The notes under the pieces were generated by a model. It ran no database searches, was not told the origin of the DNA, and saw only the letters and a program-made list of their open reading frames with translations. Positions 13,698 to 24,397 of a stretch of 64,000 nucleotides of DNA are shown piece after piece. Position 1 is the stretch's first letter. Each line of letters begins with the position of its first letter. The DNA is from Cherax quadricarinatus (lineage: Eukaryota > Arthropoda > Malacostraca > Decapoda > Parastacidae). Position numbers and translations under genes: made by a program. The stretch lies in contig NC_091293.1 of assembly GCF_038502225.1 (NCBI RefSeq), forward strand, positions 9,570,138-9,634,137, given 5' to 3'.

Positions 13698-16600
13698 ATT
13701 TTTTTTTTTTTATCACACTGGCCGATTCCCACCAAGGCAGGGTGGCCCGAAAAAGAAAAACTTTCACCATCATTCACTCCATCACTGTCTTGCCAGAAGG
13801 GTGCTTTACACTACAGTTTTTAAACTGCAACATTAACACCCCTCCTTCAGAGTGCAGGCACTGTACTTCCCATCTCCAGGACTCAAGTCCGGCCTGCCGG
13901 TTTCCCCTGAACCCCTTCATAAATGTTACTTTGCTCACACTCCAACAGCACGTCAAGTATTAAAAACCATTTGTCTCCATTCACTCCTATCAAACACGCT
14001 CACGCATGCCTGCTGGAAGTCCAAGCCCCTCGCACACAAAACCTCCTTTACCCCCTCCCTCCAACCCTTCCTTGGCCGACCCCTACCCCGCCTTCCTTCC
14101 ACTACAGACTGATACACTCTTGAAGTCATTCTGTTTCGCTCCATTCTCTCTACATGTCCGAACCACCTCAACAACCCTTCCTCAGCCCTCTGGACAACAG
14201 TTTTGGTAATCCCGCACCTCCTCCTAACTTCCAAACTACGAATTCTCTGCATTATATTCACACCACACATTGCCCTCAGACATGACATCTCCACTGCCTC
14301 CAGCCTTCTCCTCGCTGCAACATTCATCACCCACGCTTCACACCCATATAAGAGCGTTGGTAAAACTATACTCTCATACATTCCCCTCTTTGCCTCCAAG
14401 GACAAAGTTCTTTGTCTCCACAGACTCCTAAGTGCACCACTCACTCTTTTTCCCTCATCAATTCTATGATTCACCTCATCTTTCATAGACCCATCCGCTG
14501 ACACGTCCACTCCCAAATATCTGAATACGTTCACCTCCTCCATACTCTCTCCCTCCAATCTGATATTCAATCTTTCATCACCTAATCTTTTTGTTATCCT
14601 CATAACCTTACTCTTTCCTGTATTCACCTTTAATTTTCTTCTTTTGCACACCCTACCAAATTCATCCACCAATCTCTGCAACTTCTCTTCAGAATCTCCC
14701 AAGAGCACAGTGTCATCAGCAAAGAGCAGCTGTGACAACTCCCACTTTGTGTGTGATTCTTTATCTTTTAACTCCACGCCTCTTGCCAAGACCCTCGCAT
14801 TTACTTCTCTTACAACCCCATCTATAAATATATTAAACAACCACGGTGACATCACACATCCTTGTCTAAGGCCTACTTTTACTGGGAAAAAATTTCCCTC
14901 TTTCCTACATACTCTAACTTGAGCCTCACTATCCTCGTAAAAACTCTTCACTGCTTTCAGTAACCTACCTCCTACACCATACACTTGCAACATCTGCCAC
15001 ATTGCCCCCCTATCCACCCTGTCATACGCCTTTTCCAAATCCATAAATGCCACAAAGACCTCTTTAGCCTTATCTAAATACTGTTCACTTATATGTTTCA
15101 CTGTAAACACCTGGTCCACACACCCCCTACCTTTCCAAAAGCCTCCTTGTTCATCTGCTATCCTATTCTCCGTCTTACTCTTAATTCTTTCAATTATAAC
15201 TCTACCATACAATTTACCAGGTACACTCAACAGACTTATCCCCCTATAATTTTTGCACTCTCTTTTATCCCCTTTGCCTTTATACAAAGGAACTATGTAT
15301 GCTCTCTGCCAATCCCTAGGTACCTTACCCTCTTCCATACATTTATTAAATAATTGCACCAACCACTCCAAAACTATATCCCCACCTGCTTTTAACATTT
15401 CTATCTTTATCCCATCAATCCCGGCTGCCTTATCCCCTTTCATTTTACCTACTGCCTCACGAACTTCCCCCACACTCACAACTGGCTCTTCCTCACTCCT
15501 ACAAGATGTTATTCCTCCTTGCCCTATACACGAAATCACAGCTTCCCTATCTTCATCAACATTTAACAATTCCTCAAAATATTCCTTCCATCTTCCCAAT
15601 ACCTCTAACTCTCCATTTAATAACTCTCCTCTCCTATTTTTAACTGACAAATCCATTTGTTCTCTAGGCTTTCTTAACTTGTTAATCTCACTTCAAAACT
15701 TTTTCTTATTTTCAACAAAATTTGTTGATAACATCTCACCCACTCTCTCATTTGCTCTCTTTTTACATTGCTTCACCACTCTCTTAACTTCTCTCTTTTT
15801 CTCCATATACTCTTCCCTCCTTGCATCACTTCTACTTTGTAAAAACTTCTCATATGCTAACTTTTTCTCCCTTACTACTCTCTTTACATCATCATTCCAC
15901 CAATCGCTCCTCTTCCCTCCTGCACCCACTTTCCTGTAACCACAAACTTCTGCTGAACACTCTAACACTACATTTTTAAACCTACCCCATACCTCTTCGA
16001 CCCCATTGCCTATGCTCTCATTAGCCCATCTATCCTCCAATAGCTGTTTATATCTTACCCTAACTGCCTCCTCTTTTAGTTTATAAACCTTCACCTCTCT
16101 CTTCCCTGATGCTTCTATTCTCCTTGTATCCCATCTACCTTTTACTCTCAGTGTAGCTACAACTAGAAAGTGATCTGATATATCTGTGGCCCCTCTATAA
16201 ACATGTACATCCTGAAGTCTACTCAACAGTCTTTTATCTACCAATACATAATCCAACAAACTACTGTCATTTCGCCCTACATCATATCGTGTATACTTAT
16301 TTATCCTCTTTTTCTTAAAATATGTATTACCTATAACTAAACCCCTTTCTATACAAAGTTCAATCAAAGGGCTCCCATTATCATTTACACCTGGCACCCC
16401 AAACTTACCTACCACACCCTCTCTAAAAGTTTCTCCTACTTTAGCATTCAAGTCCCCTACCACAATTACTCTCTCACTTGGTTCAAAGGCTCCTATACAT
16501 TCACTTAACATCTCCCAAAATCTCTCTCTCTCCTCTGCATTCCTCTCTTCTCCAGGTGCATACACGCTTATTATGACCCACTTCTCGCATCCAACCTTTA

Positions 16601-17288
16601 CTTTAATCCACATAATTCTTGAATTTACACATTCATATTCTCTTTTCTCCTTCCATAACTGATCATTTAACATTACTGCTACCCCTTCCTTTGCTCTAAC
16701 TCTCTCAGATACTCCAGATTTAATCCCATTTATTTCCCCCCACTGAAACTCTCCTACCCCCTTCAGCTTTGTTTCGCTTAGGGCCAGGACATCCAACTTC
16801 TTTTCATTCATAACATCAGCAATCATCTGTTTCTTGTCATCCGCACTACATCCACGCACATTTAAGCAACCCAGTTTTATAAAGTTTTTCTTCTTCTCTT
16901 TTTTAGTAATTGTATACACGAGAAGGGGTTACTAGCCCATTGCTCCCGGCATTTTAGTCGCCTCATACGACACGCATGGCTTACGGAGGAAAGATTCTTT
17001 TCCACTTCCCCATGGACAATAGAAGAAATAAAAAAGAACAAGAGCTATTTAGAAAAAGGAGAAAAACCTAGATGTATGTATATATATATATGCATGTGCG
17101 TGTCTGTGAAGTGTGACCAAAGTGTAAGTAGGAGTAGCAAGATATCCCTGTTATCTTAGCGTGTTTATGAGACAGAAAAAGAAACCAGCAATCCTACCAT
17201 CATGCAAAACAGTTACAGGTTTTTGTTTCACAGTCATCTGGCAGGACGGTAGTACTTCCCTGGGTGGTTGCTGTCTACCAATCTACTA
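13698..17288 (-). mobile_element. Near-full-length family D (RTE-clade) LINE, copy D2
   Basis: The element lies on the minus strand: a 5' UTR of about 370 bp (17,288-16,920, containing agaaggggttactagcccat), one long ORF (16,919-13,953), a 3' UTR of about 250 bp with caccctgccttggtgggaatc on the sense strand, and an oligo(A) end (poly-T at 13,700-13,713). It is inserted in an older copy of its own family in the opposite direction. The junction shares only at/tat, so no duplication longer than about 3 bp is evident. Of the D copies this is the best preserved. Confidence 0.9.
13953..16919 (-). pseudogene. RTE-clade ORF2 (endonuclease-reverse transcriptase) of D2, one stop
   Basis: The single frame is about 989 codons long, with TGA at 15,693-15,695 splitting it into 408 and 567 residues (plus the short stretch between). 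Residues 1-260 are the AP-like endonuclease: GCLNVRGCSADDKKQMI, LALSETKLKGVGEFQWGEI, YAPGEERN, VVGDLNAKVGE, and DISDHFLVVATL (catalytic SDH). The RT follows: GIDGIKIEMLK, NYRGISLLSVPGKLYGRVI, AFMDLEKAYDRVDRGAMW, VGLRQGCVMSPWLFNIFID and LLFADDTVLLGDSEEKL. The C-terminus has GHVERMERNRMTSRVY and a basic GRRGRGRPRKGWREG stretch. The stop replaces Arg (CGG in D4). The signature fits RTE, including the lack of a separate ORF1. Confidence 0.9.
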
Positions 17289-17743
17289 CATTATGATGAG
17301 GATAACAAAAGAGTTAGGTAATGAAAGACTGGATATCAGATTGGAGGGTTGGAGTATGGAGGAAGTGAATGTGCTCAGAAATTTGGGAGTAGACTTGTCA
17401 GAAGACGGGTCTATGAAAGACGAGGTGAATCATAGAACTGATGAGTGGAAAAAGGTGAGTGGTGCACTGAGCCATCTGTAGAAGCATAGAGGGAAATGTA
17501 TAAGAGTATAGTTATGCCAAAGCTCTAATATGGGTGTGAAGCATGGGTGGTGAATGTTGCAACAAGGAGAAGGCTGGAGGCAGTAGAGATGTGTCTGAGA
17601 GCAATGTATGGTGTGAATATAATGCAGAGAATCCGTAGTTTGGAAGTTAGGAGGAAGTGTGGGGTTACTAAAAGTATTATCCAGAGAGCTGAGGAGGTGT
17701 TGTTGAGGTGGTTTGGATATTTAAAAGGGACAGAACGAAACAG
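17289..17743 (+). pseudogene. Family D copy D1, part 2 (C-terminal RT region)
   Basis: The sequence resumes exactly where 13,697 broke off: MRITKELGNERLDIRLEGWSME, then VNVLRNLGVDLSEDGSMKDEVNHRTDEWKKVSGAL, then a frame shift and NVATRRRLEAVEM, NIMQRIRSLEVRRKCGVTK and LRWFGYLKGTERN. It is cut again at cagaacgaaacag (17,731-17,743), which is repeated at 23,708-23,720. Confidence 0.85.
17731..17743. repeat. 13-bp target-site duplication, left copy
   Basis: The bases cagaacgaaacag recur exactly at 23,708-23,720. Joined across the gap, the flanks restore uninterrupted family D coding text (the NRMT region). This marks one insertion event of about 5.96 kb. Confidence 0.85.
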
Positions 17744-18189
17744 TGGTTGCACAAGAATGGTATACAATACCGACAAGATGAAATTAAGACACATGTGCAA
17801 CTTCTGGGTATCTTTATTGTAAACGTTTCGCAACCCAGTGGCTTTATCAATATAAATTCCAGGTCATAACTTGAAGACAGTAGAACTATGTACAGAAGAT
17901 GAGGTAATGAGTCCCTCAACCTTGGAGCTGGTGCGAAGAGCACCGTAGTCGTGGAGATTCTGAAACAGAAGCAAGGAGCCTGGTGCTTATATACTAACGT
18001 CAGGTGGAAATGGGACGTGTAGCATACGAGGGCATAGTCACTGGTGGGCGGGATTCCCCAGCAGAAGTAGGTCCTACCCAAAGAGATGGGTTAGTTGCAG
18101 TAGTAGTTGTCGTAGTCGTGAAGGTCATATACATGTCCTCAGAATTAAGATTCCATGACGTTGCAGTGTCTGACAAGTTGTATTCAATA
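17744..18189 (+). repeat. Penelope-like terminal repeat (pLTR), left arm
   Basis: The arm opens with tggttgcacaagaatggt and atacaataccgacaag, then an AT-mixed body with the tctgggtatctttattgt block. Its reverse complement carries a hammerhead-like core near 17,819-17,860 (TTGATAAAG, a short hairpin, GCGAAACGT). A diverged copy lies in the same orientation at 18,891 and an inverted copy ends at 23,707. Repeats of this type, direct or inverted, flank Penelope-like elements. No PLE reverse transcriptase lies between these arms. Confidence 0.6.
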
Positions 18190-18890
18190 CACTAAACCTA
18201 CTCACCATACGAAACATCCATACTTATTACTGCACCTATTACATACATAGAACACTTAACTCTGATATTAACCCTCCCCTCAAACATCTCCTTGCCAACC
18301 TCAACAGAACACATGACCATAATACAAGGCACAGATCACTCTTTGATGTTCCTCGTGTCCATCTCACGCTATGCAAAAACTCAATGCACATAAAAGGCCC
18401 TAAAATCTGGAATTCATTACCTGTAAATATAAAAGAAACACTACCTGTTTATAAATTCAAGTCTCTTCTCAAAGATCACTTACTCACCCAAAACCAAATA
18501 AATACTGAATAACTGAACCTTATAAATTGTATATCTTAAATGTTTCTCACAATTATATCACATAAATGTTAAACCTAAAACCCAATCTAACTTTATTATT
18601 TTTTAAATACACTACCTAACAGAATACTCCATACGACTGAATGTACAACAATGCATGCAACCATATGACCTGTCTTTGTAATACTCATTTGTGCTTTATA
18701 GTTATCTGTTTACAATAATGTTTTATCACTGATTTCATCATTGCTTAGTTAATCTTAAGTTAATTTTAAGCCAGCCCGTAATGCTATGCATAGTATAAGT
18801 GGCTTTGGCATGCTGCTCTTATCTGTATTTTTTTGTACCTCTGTATGTGTGCTCAAATTGTTAATAAATAAAAAAATAAATAAATAAAAG
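18190..18890 (+). mobile_element. Family B LINE 3' fragment, copy B4
   Basis: The copy begins at actaaacctactcaccatac, equivalent to 2,655 in B1, encodes the last 90 or so ORF2 residues (HIKGPKIWNSLPVNIKETLPVYKF in pieces), carries the B 3' UTR and ends in aataaataaaaaaataaataaataaaag. It is strongly 5'-truncated and sits between two PLE repeat copies. Confidence 0.85.
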
Positions 18891-19114
18891 AATGGTATAT
18901 AATACCGACAAGATGAAATTAAGACAAATGTGCAACATCTGGGTATCTTTATTGTAGACGTTTCGCCATCCAGTGGCTTTACTAATACAAATTCCAGGAC
19001 ATAACTTGAAGACAGTAGAACTATGTACAGAAGATGAGGTAATCAGTTCCTCAACCTTGGAGTTAGTGCGAAGAGCACCGTAGTCGCGGAGATTCTGAAG
19101 CAGAATCGAACGAA
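18891..19114 (+). repeat. Penelope-like terminal repeat, second direct copy (truncated)
   Basis: The sequence aatggtatataataccgacaag to gagattctgaagcagaa matches 17,755-17,970 at high identity. Its reverse complement at 18,954-18,995 contains GCCA-CTGGA-TGGC-GAAAC-GTC, a clean stem II with GAAAC, but the CTGATGA box is degraded to TTAGTAA. The right end is cut where the (CGAA)n tail of element E starts. Confidence 0.6.
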
Positions 19115-19399
19115 CGAACGAACGAACAAATTCAGGTAAGATCCCAAACGGGATGAGCGGGGAAGACGGGACAGACGAAGAATAGCTCTGGAGAGGAGTG
19201 TTCTTAGTCGTAGAAATAGAGCCAGGGCTTAACCCAGCAGCTAAGGCGATCATGGGACAGACATTGAGAACAGAAATTCAGGTTCTTCTGTTATGACTCC
19301 GGTGGAGTAAGCGGGGAGGACGGAACAGGCGAAGATTAGCGCTAGAGAGGAGTGTAGAATTGAGCCATGTCTCAATCCAAAAGCTAAGGCGAAAGTGGG

Positions 19400-22175
19400 T
19401 CAGAGAATGAACAGCACAAGGTACCTGTCAGAGAATCCAAGGTTATTTGTAAATGGGGTTAGGAGCAGGATCATACAAGGAGTAGAAAAGGTTGTGTTGG
19501 TTTGTGGGTCTGCGAATGTCTTCGTCAAGGAGGGAGGTCCAGTAGTCATGTCGTGTCTCAAGTTTGTCTGTCTGTCACTGAGCGTCTTCCAGTACAGATT
19601 CAGCGCAGGGATGTCTAATTGGGCATGGAGAGACTCGCTTGTGGCGAAGTCCTCCCATCTGACATCAAGCACCCAGCACAGCACCTTGTTCTGGACACGC
19701 TGCAGTTTAAATAAGTTTGTTTTAGCTGCAAGAGAGAGAGCAAGAGGAGAGTGAGTTATCAGAGGACGTATTAGGGATTTGTAGAGGTGTAGTTTGGTGC
19801 ATTGGGAGGCATGTTTCAGCTTGTAGAGGCCCACAAGGGCCTTACTAGATATTGCATGCCTTGAGTGAATGTGTCCGTGTAAGCGAAGAAGGTAGTCAAT
19901 ATTAACGCCAAGGACAGTGACAGATTGTGTGATGGGGATGTAAGTGCGGGTGTCAGCTGTTCTGAGCTCGACAGGTAATGGAGGATCACGTTTCCTATAG
20001 TTAAAATATATAATGCTGGATTTAGCTGCATTGAATTTGATCCTCCATTTTTGTTCCCAGATGGCTATCCTGTCGACCTCATTTTGAGTCTTGTATGTGA
20101 GTGCATCTATATTGGCGTGAGTGATAAGTTGTGTATTGTCGTCTGAATAGGCTAGTGTGATGGAGTTGTGGTATACAGGTGTTGGAATGTCGTTAGTGTA
20201 TAAAATGTAGAGGGTAGGGGAGAGGACAGATCCTTGATGTACTCCAGCATTTAGTGTGAAGTAGTCAGAGTAACAGCCTTGGAATTTGATTCTCATGGTA
20301 AGGCCGTCTAGGAAGTTGCAGAGGAGTTTACGAGTAGTGAGAGGCAGGTTAAAGTAAGTGCAGAGTTTGTACTTGAGCCCTTCGTGCCAGACAGTGTCAA
20401 AAGCCCTTTCAGCGTCTTTTGCAACCATGGCTGTCCTGTTTCTTTGTTTTGTGTTTATTTGGATGTAGTTGAGAATGATGTTAATGGCATCCTGTGTGGA
20501 TCTGTGTGTTCTGAAGCCAAACTGGCCATCAGAAAGTAATGAGTTGTGTTCCAGGTATCTGCGAAAGCGATGGTTGATGATTTTTTCAGAGTTTTCCTAA
20601 AGTTTCGAGGAGGCTGATAGAGCGATAGTTTCTAGGATCAGAGTGGTCTTTTTTGGGTTTAGGAAGGAGGATAGCAGTAGCAGCTTTGAAGAGGGGAGGG
20701 AAGTATCCAGAGGCAAGGGAGGCATTGAGGAGGTTTGTGTAGGCAGTAATGATAGAGTCAGGAAGGTGTTTTAGGATAATATGGTTTAGGCCAGAGGCCC
20801 CAGGAGCCTTGGGAGGAAGGTGTCTGAGGATAATTTTAATGTCTGTATTGGTGAAAGGAGTGTCGAGTTCTTGGGAGGAGGTAAGAGAGTCCAAATGGAT
20901 GTGGCTGTCTGGTGTTGTTTCGTGTGTGTGTGTAGTGTTCCAGTGTTCTATGTTCTGAATGTGTTGAATAGCGTTAGGGTGAGGTGGATGAGGGTGGAAG
21001 ATGTTCTCCCAGATGTGTTTGGAGATGTTAGTAGCAGCCTGTGGGTCTGAGATGTGTGTGTTGTTGTGGGTGATGTGTTTAAATTTGTTGGTGGGAGTGG
21101 TGCCTCTGATTTTTTTGATAAAGCTCCAGAAGGCTTTGGAGTTTTTAATACGCTGTTTGTCTGCTTGTTGTATGAGTTGTGGCCAGTGATTGTTGTTGTC
21201 TTGGTCTAGGCTGTGTAAAATGTTGTTTTTAAGGTAAGTGAGATCTAATCGGACTTGATTAAATCTATGTGTGTTGTAGAGGAAGCGGTTGTGGTGGCAG
21301 ATAATTAGTCTTCTTGTTCTGATTGAGGGTTTGAAGGAATAACGAGTGGTGTGAGTTTTCTTTGGTATTGCGATGTTGGCTGCTTGTGTAGTGGTGTCCT
21401 GGATGAGATCAAGTTGAGTGTCAATGCCAGAGATAGGTTTGTTGTTGTAGTCATAGGTGAGGTTAGTATTGTCTGTGTGTTTGTAAGCATCCCAGTCAGC
21501 GTTCTTGTAGGAGAAGGAAGGAGTGGCTGGGATGAGGATAAGGTTGGAGGAGATATGTAAGATGACTGGGATGTGATCAGAGCCTGTAATAGGGCCAAGT
21601 GAGATGTAGTGTTGAAATAGAGAACTGGCTCGGTTTTGCCAAAATGATGTCGGGTTTGCCTTAGCCAGTGTGGTTGTAGAAGGTGTTAAGTCTGGGCCGA
21701 GGTGAATTAGGTGTTTATGGTTTGTGAATTTGAGTAATTGGTGACCAAGCTGGTTGTTACTGGTTTGATGAAGGGCGGTGTGTTTGGCATTCATGTCAGC
21801 TAGTAGGTATGTTGGTGTGTTGGTGTAGTTGAAGACTAAGGAAAGGTCGTGTATGTTGAGAATTGTGTTTGGGCGAACATAGATGGTGAAAAAGGTAAAG
21901 GGGCCAAGGTGGGTGTGTATTCTGACCGCAAGACAGTGTTGGTGAATAAAAGGGATTGGGAGAAATTCGTGTTTTATGTTGGATTTAACAAGGATGGCAA
22001 CCCCATCGTGGGGATCATAGGGGGACTGTAGTGCAGTATAACCATAATGGCGGATACGTTGAGGGGCTTTGAGGCAGGTACTGTTTAGCAAAACAATATC
22101 TGGCCTCTTTGCTTTAAGGAGCTCGGCCAGTAGGTGTCTATTTGTAAAGTAAGAACGTACGTTGAACTGAATCAC
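19400..22175 (-). pseudogene. ORF2 (endonuclease + RT) of LINE E, one frameshift
   Basis: Piece one (22,175-20,586, 529 codons) holds the endonuclease: IQFNVRSYFTNRHLLAELL, IVLLNSTCLK, YVRPNTILN, LLADMNAKH (where GDFNA is usual) and ITGSDHIPVIL. The linker PKAPGASGLNHIILKHLP and NYRSISLLETLGKL follow. A single missing base near 20,585 ends that frame. Piece two includes FGFRTHRSTQDAI, AMVAKDAERAFDTVWHEGL, GVHQGSVLSPTLYILYTND and LAYSDDNTQLI. The palm box is YSDD instead of the usual YADD/FADD, and both Asp residues are kept. Total length is near 900 codons, normal for the group. One indel separates it from an open frame. Confidence 0.88.
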
Positions 22176-22179
22176 TTTA

Positions 22180-23235
22180 AATATGATTTAATGGTTTCGT
22201 CATAGCAAAGTTAATGTCGGGGAAGGAGTATGGATTAAAGCCCGTGATAGTGGTGCGATCGGTGGATGTGCGTTTGTAGGTGTTACAGACCAGTTTCCTG
22301 GAAGGGGAGGAAGAGATGGATCTAGTTTTATGTTCTTTGGTCTGTCTATCAGAAGTTGGGGCAGGTTTAGGTTTGACTGGATTTTGTCTGGAGGAGGTGG
22401 AGTTGGACTTGGATGAAGTTTTGGTTGTGGTGGAGGAGTGGGCGAAGGTGGATGCAGACGAAGTGGAAGCTTTGGTAGGGGATGAGGAAGTGGAAGCTAT
22501 GGTTGGGGATGAGGAAGTGGGTAAGGGGGTGGGGGGAGGGGTGGTTGTAGCATCAGCAGTAGGGGTATTGGTGGGAGAGGTAGATGTAGTGAAGAGGGGT
22601 AGGGGAGGAGGAGAGCTGGTGGATGTAGGAAGTGGGGGAATGGGAGAGAGGGAGGAGGGAGAGGTTGTAGAAGGCTTAGAAGAGAAGCAGGAAGGAGGGA
22701 TAATTAAAGAGGGAAGATTTTAGCAGACAAGATTAGGTTAAGGACATGTGAGTAGTCTGATTGGTAAGCTTGTGAGATTACCATCGCAAAGTGGGCAGCA
22801 GTGGCGAGTTGACAGTTAGTTTTGTAGTCTAGTGTGGGTGTAGGTGTAGAAGGAGAAGTGCTTGTAGTCTGTGTGTTGGTGTTTGATGTGTAGAGTAGAA
22901 GAGGTAGACCAAGTGCGTGGGGAGGCCCAGGCATTGGGGGTAGGGGAGGGAGGTATGGAAGGGGAGGGAGGTGTAGGGAAGGGGCTGGGGAGGGAGGGAG
23001 GTTGGCTTGCTCTGAGGGAGGAGAGAATGTCTTTTCTAGAGGGGCAGAAATTTGCAACTGCAGTGTGTGACCCGCCGCAGTTAGAATTTAAGGGGGGAGG
23101 TTGCAAGTATTCCAGAAGTGGCCAGTTGCTGAACATCTGGAGCAGATTTGTGTGGATGTGCATGAATTTGTAGCATTTCAGACATTTGTAGCATTTCAGA
23201 ATTGCACATGTGTCTAATTTATCAACTAGCTGTAT
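22180..23235 (-). pseudogene. ORF1 (gag-like, CCHC knuckles) remnant of LINE E
   Basis: The minus strand has CSRCSATGHFWNTC (C-x2-C-x4-H-x4-C knuckle) in one frame near 23,130, and CGGSHTAVANFCPSRKDIL in another frame just after it, a typical pair of Jockey/I ORF1 zinc knuckles separated by a frameshift. A long Pro/Ser/Thr-rich tail follows to about 22.3 kb. Two overlapping open pieces (23,163-22,816 and 23,057-22,704) are the two frames. The N-terminal half of ORF1 is not visible. Confidence 0.6.
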
Positions 23236-23289
23236 GGTGTGCAGACTTCACATACAGGCTGAGGTGTGGAGACTTCAGACAGCGGCAAG

Positions 23290-23707
23290 GAGAGGCAACA
23301 CTGGCTGTGAGCGGCGAGGAGAGGCAACATCATGGAATCTTGATTTTGAGGACATGTATATAACCTTCACGACTACGACAACTACTACTACAACTAACCC
23401 ATCTCTTTGAGTAGGACCTACTTCTACTGGGAAATCCCGCCCACCAGTGACTATGCCCTCGCCTGCTACACATCCCATTTCCACCTGACGTTAGTATATA
23501 AGCACCAGGCTCCTTGCTTCTGCTTCAGAATCTCCACGACTACGGTGCTCTTCACACCAACTCCAAGGTTGAGGGACTGATTACCTCATCTTCTGTATAT
23601 AGTGCTACTGTTTTCAAGTTATGTCCTGGAATTTGTATTGAAAAAGTCACTGGGTGGCAAAACGTCTACAATAAAGATACCCAGATGTTGTACATGTGTC
23701 TTAATTT
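23290..23707 (-). repeat. Penelope-like terminal repeat, inverted right arm
   Basis: The reverse complement of about 23,325-23,707 matches 17,780-18,165 at high identity (for example tatataagcaccaggctcc and gtgactatgccctcgcc-type segments). The left arm has about 36 extra bp at its outer end. The hammerhead-like core at 23,628-23,669 is degraded (TTGAAAAAG, GGCAAAACGTC). The arm ends directly at the right copy of the 13-bp duplication. Confidence 0.65.
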
Positions 23708-24180
23708 CAGAACGAAACAGAATGACTTGTAGAGTATATAAATCTGTAGTGGAGGGAAAGCGGGGTAGGGGTCGTCCTAGGAAAAGTTAGAGGGAAGGCT
23801 GAAAGAGAAGGTTTTGTGTGTGAAGGGCTCAGACTTCCCGCAAGCGTGTGTGAGCATGTTCGATAGGAGCAAGTTGAGACAAATGATTTTTATGACTTGA
23901 TGTGCTGCTGGAGTGTGAACAAAATAACATTAATGAAGGGATTCAGGGAAACCGATTAGCCGGACTTGAGTCCTGGAGGTGGGAAGTACAGTGCCTGCAC
24001 TCTGAAGGAGGGGTGTTAATGTTGCAGTTGTTGAATTGTAGTGTAGCGGCGCCTTTGGCAAGATAACGATGAAGTGAATGATGATGAAAGTGTTTCTTCT
24101 GTTCTGGATCACCCTGCCTTGGTGGGAATCAGTCACTGTGTTAATAATAAAAAAATAATAATTATTAATGTTATTATTAT
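23708..24180 (+). pseudogene. Family D copy D1, part 3 (C-terminus, 3' UTR, tail)
   Basis: The 13-bp repeat is followed by continuing D text: RNRMTCRVYKSVVEGKRGRGRPRKS, then a 3' UTR with ctggaggtgggaagtacagt and caccctgccttggtgggaatc, ending at gtgttaata followed by an (ATA/ATT)n tail near 24,140-24,180. With 11,470-13,697 and 17,289-17,743 this completes one D copy dispersed over 12.7 kb. Confidence 0.85.
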
Positions 24181-24397
24181 TAGCAGCACGTGCTACTCTG
24201 CCAAGATTCTTGCCCAATTAAAATTCCAACAAATCTTTTTGCCTGAATCCCCTCATGAAAGTGCCTTGATGCAGCTGAAGGGCTCTTGATCAAAGGAACT
24301 GGACTTATCCCATCCCCCTGACCCCTTAGGATCTAATACTTCTCCTTGATTAAAATAAAATAAATTCTGGGAGAAATGGAGGAGATATTTCCTCATT
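24181..24397. other. Non-coding AT-rich spacer with a dispersed repeat
   Basis: No ORF has family character here. The phrase gggctcttgatcaaaggaactgga recurs in near-identical form at 25,916, so a short unnamed dispersed repeat is present. Confidence 0.5.

Larger units (their letters stand above)
19115..23285 (-). mobile_element. Jockey/I-group LINE, near full-length, copy E
   Basis: On the minus strand, ORF1 remains lie at 23.2-22.2 kb, ORF2 at 22,175-19,400, and a 3' UTR contains two diverged copies of a unit reading cttcg.ctgt.ccgtc.tccccgct. The tail is about five units of ttcg (19,114-19,132). The right boundary near 23,285 is uncertain because the inverted PLE arm follows. Clade choice rests on the ISLLETLGKL and HQGSVLSPTLYILYTNDI motifs, and Nimb/I versus Jockey is unresolved. 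Confidence 0.8.

Noticed and set aside
22280..22723. Plus-strand Glu/Val/Gly-rich 147-codon frame
   Set aside because: Antisense shadow of the Pro/Ser/Thr-rich ORF1 tail of LINE E.
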